Shown here: in pieces, positions 1 to 5,144 of the stretch
Numbering within the stretch: position 1 is the stretch's first letter
Layout of the letters: each line of letters opens with the position of its first letter
From: Syntrophobacter sp. DG_60
GTDB lineage: Bacteria > Desulfobacterota > Desulfofervidia > Desulfofervidales > DG-60
Length of the DNA stretch: 5,306 nucleotides
NCBI GenBank assembly: GCA_001304365.1
Contig: LJNA01000120.1
Span: forward strand, 1-5,306
Reading direction: 5' to 3'
Translations under genes and position numbers: made by a program
Notes under the pieces: generated by a model
Seen by the model: only the letters and a program-made list of their open reading frames with translations
Told to the model about the DNA's origin: nothing
Database searches by the model: none

Positions 1-102
1 ACCATGAGCACCGATTGGGATACCCAGATTGCAGGTGCAGTAGGTGCAGCTCTTTTTGGTTATGCCCTGGTTCAGAAAGGAAAGGGGAGAAAGAAAACCT
101 AA
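1..102 (+). CDS. Acyl-CoA dehydratase / benzoyl-CoA reductase activase (BadF/BadG/BcrA/BcrD ATPase family), C-terminal end only
   Basis: The first frame is open from the window edge to TAA at 100-102 and gives 33 residues. It contains DTQIAGAVGAALFGYALVQK followed by a basic tail (GKGRKK). A D-x-Q-x-x-GAxGAAL motif close to the C-terminus is the closing signature of the ASKHA-fold ATPase activators of 2-hydroxyacyl-CoA dehydratases and benzoyl-CoA reductases. In known members these proteins carry a [4Fe-4S] cluster between two subunits and use ATP hydrolysis to inject a low-potential electron into the partner enzyme. The ATP-binding and cluster cysteine regions lie upstream of the window, so neither the substrate class nor the activity can be judged. 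Other ASKHA proteins are possible but fit the motif less well. No clear terminator follows. Confidence 0.65.
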   Translation, partial: TMSTDWDTQIAGAVGAALFGYALVQKGKGRKKT

Positions 103-149
103 CAGCCCTTCTTTAAACCTATCTTTAATCTTATCTCTTTAAAGATACA

Positions 150-178
150 TTGATAGAAATATGTTTTTTGGTTATTAT
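150..178 (+). promoter_or_regulatory. Candidate sigma70 promoter upstream of the M50 pseudogene
   Basis: TTGATA (150-155) and TATTAT (173-178) are separated by 17 bp, each one mismatch from consensus. Transcription would begin near 185, giving a leader of about 50 nt before the ATG at 237. The surroundings are very A+T-rich, so a chance match is possible. An isolated TTGACA at 181-186 has no suitable -10 box at the right distance. Confidence 0.35.
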
Positions 179-236
179 ACTTGACAGGCTATTGTCTTTT
201 TAATCTTTTCATGGATCTATTTTTTGAAAACCAAAT

Positions 237-826
237 ATGTTTAAATTATTTCTGATTATTGTGGTTATTACGATGCTTTTTTTCTCTGTCATGATTCATG
301 AGTGTGCTCATGGTCTGGCCGCATTATTTTTTGGTGATGATACCGCAAAAAGAGAGGGTAGGTTATCCCTTAATATAATGAGACATATAGATCTTGTGGG
401 TACCATTATTTTACCACTGATTTTACTGATAACCCGATCAGGTATCATCTTTGGTTGGGCCAAACCGGTTCCAGTTATAGCAAGCAGGCTACGAAATCCT
501 GCCAGGGATTACACCTTTGTCTCCCTTGCTGGCCCTATATCAAATATCCTTTTAGCCTTTGCCTTTGCCATTTTATTACCTTTCTCAATGATGGTTTTTA
601 AGGAGAATGGTACCCTTATTTCTCTTGTAAGCTTTATTTGTTCTCTGTGGCTTATCTTCTTCCCTATCCTCTTTCGGTCCGGTATCAGCAGTTTGCAAGA
701 TATGGCTTCTTAATAATCCTGATCCTCATCATTACAGATGCCTTAAAATACCCTTTCCTTTTTGCTGATTATCTTTCCAGGAATTTACTTAGCGGGATGG
801 ATACTGTAGGGCATTTTTTTGGGTAG
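237..826 (+). pseudogene. Site-2-protease-type M50 membrane metalloprotease, inactivated by an internal deletion and frameshift
   Basis: The first part (ATG 237, stop 711-713, 158 residues) starts with a membrane segment containing the zinc motif HECAH (residues 21-25, an HExxH). Further hydrophobic segments and the family block NPARDYTFVSLAGPISN (87-103) follow. This is the layout of compact bacterial M50 (rhomboid-like S2P) proteases. From about codon 134 the frame no longer matches the family. The expected C-terminus instead appears in another frame from about 644 to 826: AYLLPYPLSVRYQQFARYGF, a hydrophobic helix, then TAG at 824-826. The intervening helix with NxxPxPxLDG, whose Asp is the third zinc ligand, is absent from all three forward frames between 600 and 660. 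The damage is therefore a deletion of roughly 20 codons plus a shift, with a junction near 630-648, not a single-base indel. Restoring about 20 residues would give the usual length of about 215 residues. TGA at 225-227 fixes the first possible start. No Shine-Dalgarno sequence precedes it. An assembly error is possible but less likely. Confidence 0.75.
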
Positions 827-910
827 ATATTATATTGAGGGAAAAAAATGAAATAGATGCAGGCTCTTTAATCTTGACCAGATAATGTCTAATTTTTTAA
901 TATTAAATAT

Positions 911-987
911 TGGGGTGAGTGACGGGACTTGAACCCGCGACAACTGGGGCCACAACCCAGTGCTCTACCAACTGAGCTACACCCACC
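911..987 (-). tRNA. tRNA-His (anticodon GTG)
   Basis: Read on the minus strand, a full cloverleaf folds. The acceptor stem is GTGGGTG/CACTCAC with one G:U pair. The D stem is GCTC/GAGC. The anticodon stem CTGGG/CCCAG holds the loop TTGTGGC, with anticodon GTG at 953-951. The T arm is GCGGG-TTCAAGT-CCCGT. The 3' CCA is encoded (911-913), and the discriminator is C (914). A G precedes position 1 (987), giving the extra G-1:C73 pair that identifies histidine tRNA to HisRS. It lies alone, divergent from selA, with about 73 bp between them. Leader and trailer are A+T-rich and could pair weakly beyond the acceptor stem. I found no convincing promoter or terminator for it. Confidence 0.97.
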
Positions 988-1022
988 ACAATATAATATC
1001 TTCTTATCATAATATTCATTTA

Positions 1023-1049
1023 TTGGCAATCAGATATTTCTGTTATAGT
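1023..1049 (+). promoter_or_regulatory. Candidate extended -10 promoter for selA
   Basis: TTGGCA (1023-1028) is followed after 15 bp by TATAGT (1044-1049). The -10 box is preceded by TG one base upstream (1041-1042), forming TGTTATAGT, an extended -10 element. The extended -10 can compensate for the short spacer. Transcription would begin near 1056, only about five bases before the selA ATG, so the transcript would be almost leaderless. This agrees with the missing Shine-Dalgarno sequence. Confidence 0.45.
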
Positions 1050-1060
1050 TCTTCAAAGTT

Positions 1061-2485
1061 ATGCTAGTTAAAGATAATAAAAATGTGATCTTTAGGCAGA
1101 TACCATCTGTAGATTTTCTTCTGGGGTCATCTACTATTATGAGCATCCTATCGAATACTCAAAGGGCTCTGGTTTTGAGGGCAACTCATCAAGTTTTGGA
1201 TGAGCTTAGGGGAAATATAGAAAGAGCTCGGATAGGCGATGAATTGCCAGATTTAGAGTTAAACGATGTATTTGATCAGATAGTAAAAAGGATATCAATC
1301 CTCTCTCAACCAAGCTTAAGATGGGTCATTAATGCAACTGGAGTTATTGTGCATACCAATTTGGGACGATCTCTCTTGTCTAAAAAGGTTATTGCCAGGT
1401 TTAACTCCTTAGCAGGTTGTTATAATAATTTAGAATATGATCTAAAGACTGGTAGAAGGGGTACGAGGTATGTCCATGTGGAGGAGATCCTTAAGGAGCT
1501 GACTGGAGCAGAGGGAGCTATGGTTGTTAATAATAATGCAGCGGCTGTTCTCATTGCCCTAGATACCATTGCAAAAGATAGGGAGGTTATTATTTCCAGA
1601 GGCCAATTGGTAGAAATTGGCGGTTCCTTTCGGATACCTGATGTCATGAGAAAAAGTGGGGCGAGGATGTTTGAGGTAGGAACTACCAACAAGACAACTA
1701 TCAGTGATTATGAGTCTGCTATTGTACCAGATACCGCTCTTTTACTTAAGGTTCACACTAGCAATTTTCAAACAGTAGGATTCACAGAGGAAGTAAGATT
1801 AAAAGAGCTTGTTGCTTTAGGAAAGAAATATGGTCTTCCTGTGATGGAGGATCTTGGTAGCGGTTGCTTTATCGATTTTTCCAGGTATGGACTTAAAAAG
1901 GAACCAACAGTTCAGGACTCCGTAGCAGAAGGAGCAGATATAATCACCTTCAGTGGTGATAAAATGTTGGGTGGGCCACAAAGCGGAATAATTCTTGGAA
2001 AAAAAGAGATTATTTCAGCTATAAAGGCCAACCAGTTGAGCAGGGCCCTTAGGGTAGATAAATTAACCCTCCTCGCACTTCAGGAAACGCTTTATATCTA
2101 CAGGGATGAGAACAGGGCAATTAGACAAATACCCACCTTGAGGATGTTATGCCAGTCATATCAGAGTCTATGTCGAAAGGCGAGAAAATTATTGGGTCTG
2201 ATCGGAAGGGTAAATGAGAATAATTTTTTAATAGGCCTTTGTGATGGTTTATCCCGTGTAGGTGGTGGCGCTATGCCTTTAGAGGAGATACGGAGCAGGC
2301 TTCTTTACATATCTCCCCGAAAATTTTCAGCCGCTTATATCGTAGAATTTTTAAGGTCCTATAATCCACCAATTATCGCAAGGCTTGAGAAAGATCAAGT
2401 TTTACTGGATGTAAGAACAATACAAGAAAAAGAGATAAATATTGTAGCCGAGGCTATAAAAAATATATGCAATAAAACCAGTTAA
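1061..2485 (+). CDS. selA: L-seryl-tRNA(Sec) selenium transferase (selenocysteine synthase)
   Basis: This PLP enzyme converts Ser-tRNA(Sec) to Sec-tRNA(Sec) using selenophosphate, the last step before SelB-directed insertion at UGA codons. The 474-residue protein matches the family at full length. RQIPSVDFLL (12-21) is the N-terminal domain motif. INATGVIVHTNLGRSLLS (90-107) opens the catalytic domain. EYDLKTGRRGTR (125-136), GAMVVNNNAAAVL (152-164) and SRGQLVEIGGSFRIPDVM (179-196) are core blocks. Next come EVGTTNKT (205-212), LLKVHTSNF (228-236) and DLGSGCF (264-270). TFSGDKMLGGPQSG (296-309) contains the PLP-binding lysine, K301. The fold-type I C-terminal domain ends near VLLDVRTI. The ATG at 1061 is preferred because the next Met (codon 27) would remove the conserved RQIPSVD segment. 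No Shine-Dalgarno sequence is present. selB is not adjacent, since the next gene is the convergent HU gene. No clear terminator follows. Confidence 0.97.
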   Translation: MLVKDNKNVIFRQIPSVDFLLGSSTIMSILSNTQRALVLRATHQVLDELRGNIERARIGDELPDLELNDVFDQIVKRISILSQPSLRWVINATGVIVHTNLGRSLLSKKVIARFNSLAGCYNNLEYDLKTGRRGTRYVHVEEILKELTGAEGAMVVNNNAAAVLIALDTIAKDREVIISRGQLVEIGGSFRIPDVMRKSGARMFEVGTTNKTTISDYESAIVPDTALLLKVHTSNFQTVGFTEEVRLKELVALGKKYGLPVMEDLGSGCFIDFSRYGLKKEPTVQDSVAEGADIITFSGDKMLGGPQSGIILGKKEIISAIKANQLSRALRVDKLTLLALQETLYIYRDENRAIRQIPTLRMLCQSYQSLCRKARKLLGLIGRVNENNFLIGLCDGLSRVGGGAMPLEEIRSRLLYISPRKFSAAYIVEFLRSYNPPIIARLEKDQVLLDVRTIQEKEINIVAEAIKNICNKTS

Positions 2486-2626
2486 TTAAAAAATTCGCCA
2501 CCACCTTTTTCTTTAAACCCTATTAGAAAGTTTACACAAGGCTTGCATGCCCGCAACTTATTAGTTCTTTTACACTGCCATAAATTATAAGTCTTTTTTC
2601 TGACAGGGTAAACGACTGGCTATGTA

Positions 2627-2896
2627 CTATAGACTTTCTTTTAATTCTTTGCCCGGGCGAAACCTGACAACCTTGCTGGCTTTAATCTGAATCGGTGTCC
2701 CAGTCTGTGGGTTTCTTCCAGTTCTTGCCTTTCTTTTAACTACTACAAAGGTCCCAAAACCAGCTAAAGGAAGCCTGCCATCCTTTTTTATAGTTGATTT
2801 TGCAAAAGCGAGGAAAGAGTTTAGTGCTCTTTCTGAATCAGCTTTTGTTAAACCAGTATCTTTAGCTATACCTGCTATTAATTCTGCTTTTGTCAT
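2627..2896 (-). CDS. hup: HU/IHF-family nucleoid DNA-binding protein
   Basis: The 89-residue product starts MTKAELIAGIAKDTGLTKAD, a typical HU N-terminus. It has the hinge motif GFGTF (46-50) and the beta-arm RKARTGRNPQTG (55-66). This arm includes the Asn-Pro pair (N63-P64) whose proline intercalates to kink DNA. It ends KVVRFRPGKELKESL, the usual HU C-terminus. Such proteins dimerise, bend DNA with little sequence preference and compact the nucleoid. An upstream in-frame ATG (2903-2905) would add MRH, but it abuts the AGGAGG with no spacing. The ATG at 2894-2896 sits nine bases after it, and the shorter form has standard HU length. The gene is monocistronic and convergent with selA, with a 141-bp gap. 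HU rather than IHF is favoured by the sequence, though delta-group genomes often have several paralogues and the particular subtype is uncertain. Confidence 0.95.
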   Translation of the reverse strand: MTKAELIAGIAKDTGLTKADSERALNSFLAFAKSTIKKDGRLPLAGFGTFVVVKRKARTGRNPQTGTPIQIKASKVVRFRPGKELKESL

Positions 2897-2905
2897 GTGT
2901 CTCAT

Positions 2906-2911
2906 CCTCCT
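2906..2911 (-). promoter_or_regulatory. Strong Shine-Dalgarno sequence of the HU gene
   Basis: On the minus strand AGGAGG (plus strand CCTCCT) lies nine bases upstream of the ATG at 2896 and directly abuts the ATG at 2905. The spacing selects the downstream ATG as the start. It is the only full-consensus ribosome binding site in the window. Confidence 0.85.
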
Positions 2912-2952
2912 ATTCTTTTTTAATTATTAGATGCCAAAGATGCCTTCATTAA

Positions 2953-2981
2953 TTATTACTTTTCCCCCCTTTCCCTGTAAA
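2953..2981 (-). promoter_or_regulatory. Candidate sigma70 promoter of the HU gene
   Basis: On the minus strand TTTACA (2981-2976) and TAATAA (2958-2953) are separated by exactly 17 bp. The spacer contains a run of six G. Transcription would begin near 2946, leaving a leader of about 50 nt that contains the AGGAGG. The position is sensible and the hexamers are fair, but the region is A+T-rich. Confidence 0.45.
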
Positions 2982-3275
2982 TTTTCTTTGATGGTCTTTT
3001 TTAAGAAGGTAGATAGTCACTTTTTATAAGTGAGATACTCTTTCAGGCCGCCATGGCAGAAATTTAAAATTGAAGCACTAAAGAGATAAAGAGATAGCGG
3101 CTTTATTAGCATAGTGTTTGAGCAATTTCAATAAAAAATATTGCAAGTTTTTGAAAATTATTTTTTAGTTTCTAAGATAGTGATAAAATATATTTTAAAT
3201 CTGCAATATTAACTAGTAGATACTATAATTTTCTAAATCAAATAATTAATTAAAAATTTTTTTATATTCTAATCA
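2982..3275. other. A+T-rich intergenic stretch without a recognisable gene
   Basis: No open frame of meaningful length or with codon structure is present on either strand. The only ATG in a less A+T-rich context (3053) stops after four codons. Visible structure is limited. A short stem, CACTT/AAGTG (3018-3022 with 3028-3032), sits upstream of the HU promoter. A 9-bp inverted pair, AATATTGCA (3137-3145) and TGCAATATT (3202-3210), lies in a strongly A+T-rich section. The stretch between about 3120 and 3275 is nearly all A and T. No RNA gene was recognised. Confidence 0.5.
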
Positions 3276-3422
3276 TTGATCATATCGTAAAAAGTAAAAA
3301 AGCATGTCATTGCGAGCGGAGCGAAGCAATCTCCTGTAACATAACTTATTGTATTTATTAGATTGCTTAGGGCTAAAGCCCTCGCAATGACGCCAGGGCA
3401 TGACTTTTTACGAATGCATCAA
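3276..3422. repeat. Palindromic MITE/REP-like element with nested inverted repeats
   Basis: The element is built of nested arms. Outer arms are TTGATcataTCGTAAAAAGT (3276-3295) and ACTTTTTACGAatgcATCAA (3403-3422), identical at 16 of 20 paired positions with an 11-bp perfect core. Middle arms are GTCATTGCGAG (3306-3316) and CTCGCAATGAC (3381-3391), a perfect 11 bp. Inner arms are AAGCAATCT (3324-3332) and AGATTGCTT (3360-3368), a perfect 9 bp. A small hairpin AGGGCT-AA-AGCCCT (3369-3382) sits in the right half. No transposase is encoded. AATCATTGA occurs directly repeated at 3271-3279 and 3421-3429 and might be a target duplication, but it overlaps the arms. The GTCATTGCGAG...GCAATCT style is, from memory, a widespread dispersed repeat in delta-group and other genomes. 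It lies just upstream of the gmhA promoter. Confidence 0.85.
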
Positions 3423-3448
3423 TCATTGAGTCAGAGCCAAATCCAGCA

Positions 3449-3475
3449 TTGACAAATATATATTGAGATTATAAT
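3449..3475 (+). promoter_or_regulatory. sigma70 promoter of the gmhA operon
   Basis: TTGACA (3449-3454) and TATAAT (3470-3475) are both perfect consensus hexamers, separated by 15 bp, two short of the optimum. Transcription would begin near 3482, about 38 nt before the gmhA ATG. It begins 27 bp after the right end of the palindromic element. It is the best promoter match in the window. Confidence 0.65.
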
Positions 3476-3519
3476 TTGAAAATATTATTTGCAACAGGGG
3501 TTTTGTATTTAAAAAATAA

Positions 3520-4116
3520 ATGGACACATTAATGAATACTATTATTGCAAAAGTACTTAAGGAAAGCCTAAGGATCAAAAAAGATGTTATCAGTAAAGAC
3601 ACCGCTAAATTTATAGATCTTGCTGAATATATTTCTAGAGCCTTTAACAATGACAAAAAGCTTATGATATGTGGTAATGGAGGAAGTGCAGCTGATGCCC
3701 AACATATCGCTGCAGAATTTGTTAACAGGTTTCAGTTAGAACGTCAGCCTTTACCAGCCATGGCACTTACTACCGATACTTCTATCATTACAAGTGTTGC
3801 CAATGATTATGGGTATGAAGAAATTTTTTCTAAGCAAATTAAAGCCCTTGGTGTAGAAGGAGATATCTTGCTTGCCATTTCAACAAGTGGAAGGTCGGGA
3901 AACATTCTTTCTGCCATAAGGACTGCCAAGGAGGGAGGATTATATACTGTTGGTTTAATGGGGGGAGATGGTGGAGAGATGCTCACATTAGTAGATTTAG
4001 CTTTAGTGGTTGAAAGTAACCAGACCCCTCGGATTCAAGAAGCCCATATCCTGGCCGGACACCTAATCTGTGAGTTAGTTGATTATATTCTTTTCAAAAG
4101 AAGCCCTTGTGTATAG
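3520..4116 (+). CDS. gmhA: Phosphoheptose isomerase (sedoheptulose-7-phosphate isomerase)
   Basis: This cytoplasmic SIS-fold enzyme converts sedoheptulose 7-phosphate to D-glycero-D-manno-heptose 7-phosphate, the first step to ADP-heptose for the LPS inner core. Its presence therefore implies an outer membrane. The 198-residue product has the usual family length (about 190-200). GNGGSAADAQHIAAEF is at 52-67, STSGRSGN, the phosphate-binding loop, at 121-128, and TPRIQEAH at 169-176, with H181 following. H62, E66, Q173 and H181 fit the His-Glu-Gln-His zinc and catalytic set known for GmhA. This distinguishes it from the related DnaA-binding protein DiaA. Two starts are possible, ATG 3520 and ATG 3532 (Met5). 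Neither has a Shine-Dalgarno sequence, and the leader is A-rich. It is first in an apparent operon, 59 bp ahead of the next gene. Confidence 0.95.
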   Translation: MDTLMNTIIAKVLKESLRIKKDVISKDTAKFIDLAEYISRAFNNDKKLMICGNGGSAADAQHIAAEFVNRFQLERQPLPAMALTTDTSIITSVANDYGYEEIFSKQIKALGVEGDILLAISTSGRSGNILSAIRTAKEGGLYTVGLMGGDGGEMLTLVDLALVVESNQTPRIQEAHILAGHLICELVDYILFKRSPCV

Positions 4117-4175
4117 CTAAATCAATTTATATGATGGCTTGAATAGAGATCTAATATCTTGATGAACCAAAAAAA

Positions 4176-5135
4176 ATGGACGAATTTAAACCAATATCTT
4201 TAAAAAATATACAAACCTATTCTCTCAAAAAAAGGCAGAGCAAGGTCTCGATAAAGGATTTCGGATCGAGTTGGATATCAGGCGGTAAGATGAGCCTTTG
4301 GTTCGAAAGGCTACCAAATATTTTAGCAGGAAATGATCTTAGAAGGTTGATTGATAGATTAACAATAGCCGTAAAAGAGAAAAAGACTATTATTGTAGCT
4401 ATGGGGGCTCATACCATTAAGGTTGGATTAAGTCCTGTAATATTGGATTTGATGGAAAGAGAAATAATTACAGGTATAGCCATGAATGGTGCCGGCATTA
4501 TACATGATTTAGAGGTAGCCATGGTTGGTGCCACCTCAGAAGATGTAGATAATGAACTTCCTAATGGCAGATTTGGAATGGCTAAAGAGACAGGAGAGTT
4601 TCTCAACAGGGCAATTAAGGAAGGCGCTCAAAAAGGGGAGGGATTGGGCTATTCGGTTGGGAAGAATATTCTCAAGGCATCCTTTCCTCATAACAGGTTT
4701 AGTTTATTAGCTGAGGCTGCGAGAATGAATATTCCTCTCACAGTGCACGTAGCTATAGGTACGGATATTATACATTTTCATCCAACTGTAGATGGATCTG
4801 CAATAGGAAAAGCTTCGCATCTTGATTTTCGAATTTTTGCCACCTTGGTCTCAAACCTTGAAGGTGGTGTATACATCAATCTTGGTTCAGCAGTTATCTT
4901 GCCAGAGGTATTTTTAAAGGCCCTTACCCTTGTCAGAAACCTGGGGTTTAATGTCAAGGGATTTACAACGGTCGACATGGATTTCATAAGACATTATAGG
5001 CCTATGGTCAATGTAGTTAAAAGACCAACACTTGAGGGTGGCGAGGGATTTTCTCTAACTGGGCACAATGAGATTATGTTTCCCCTCCTTGCAGCAGCCT
5101 TGATTGAAAATTTAGAGAAAAAATTTTTTTCTTAA
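4176..5135 (+). CDS. Deoxyhypusine-synthase-like (DHS-fold) protein of unknown function
   Basis: The 319-residue soluble protein has no signal peptide. I recognise it as a conserved uncharacterised family, not as a named enzyme. Segments fall in the same order as in eukaryotic/archaeal deoxyhypusine synthase. VGLSPVILDLMEREIITGIA then NGAGIIHDLE (83-113) recalls the DHS strand ending TTAGGVEEDL. SLLAEAARMNIPLTV (176-190) recalls the stretch before DHS's IPVFSPALTDGS. GGVYINLGSAVILPEVFLKA (230-249) recalls GMIILGGGVVKHH, and MFPLLAAALI (301-310) matches VFPLLVAETF. The catalytic lysine motif SWGKI is not seen; the corresponding area reads MVNVVKRPTLEGGEGFSLTG (277-296). Deoxyhypusine formation is therefore not supported, and bacteria lack eIF5A. 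Distinctive blocks are MGAHTIKVG (76-84), LPNGRFGMAKETGEFLNRAI (128-147) and IGTDIIHFHP (194-203). The start codon is the last base of an A8 run plus TG, with no Shine-Dalgarno sequence. It lies between gmhA and ispF (9-bp gap). Confidence 0.8.
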   Translation: MDEFKPISLKNIQTYSLKKRQSKVSIKDFGSSWISGGKMSLWFERLPNILAGNDLRRLIDRLTIAVKEKKTIIVAMGAHTIKVGLSPVILDLMEREIITGIAMNGAGIIHDLEVAMVGATSEDVDNELPNGRFGMAKETGEFLNRAIKEGAQKGEGLGYSVGKNILKASFPHNRFSLLAEAARMNIPLTVHVAIGTDIIHFHPTVDGSAIGKASHLDFRIFATLVSNLEGGVYINLGSAVILPEVFLKALTLVRNLGFNVKGFTTVDMDFIRHYRPMVNVVKRPTLEGGEGFSLTGHNEIMFPLLAAALIENLEKKFFS

Positions 5136-5144
5136 AAAATAAAA

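Noticed and set aside
638..826. Separate small membrane protein starting at TTG 638
   Set aside because: Its sequence is the normal C-terminus of the M50 family (RYGFLIILILI helix) and it lacks its own ribosome binding site, so it belongs to the broken protease.
1420..1692. Open frame of 90 codons on the minus strand inside selA
   Set aside because: It is antisense to strongly conserved selA blocks, and its composition is that expected of a shadow frame.
2556..2599. Terminator after selA: ACTTAT/ATAAGT stem followed by a T-run (2594-2599)
   Set aside because: The stem is only six weak base pairs around a 25-nt loop, so it is unlikely to stop transcription. No better terminator was found between selA and the HU gene.
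3137..3210. Inverted pair AATATTGCA / TGCAATATT as a regulatory stem or operator
   Set aside because: It is nine bases in very A+T-rich DNA, separated by 56 bases, with no extension of the pairing; this is easily a chance match.
3306..3391. CRISPR repeat or RNA gene in the GTCATTGCGAG region
   Set aside because: The repeats are inverted rather than regularly spaced direct copies, and no known structured RNA fits; a palindromic mobile element explains it.
3423..3656. Open frame of 77 codons on the minus strand overlapping the gmhA start and promoter
   Set aside because: It overlaps the clear gmhA coding region and its promoter, has low-complexity hydrophobic content from A+T-rich DNA, and has no family resemblance.
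4162..4203. Thirteen-codon frame (ATG 4162) overlapping the start of the deoxyhypusine-synthase-like gene out of frame
   Set aside because: It could be a leader peptide, but there is no ribosome binding site, no codon pattern and no regulatory hairpin, so chance is the simpler reading.
4409..4606. Minus-strand open frame within the deoxyhypusine-synthase-like gene
   Set aside because: It is a shadow of a well-supported plus-strand gene. The same applies to the minus-strand frame at 4778-4987.
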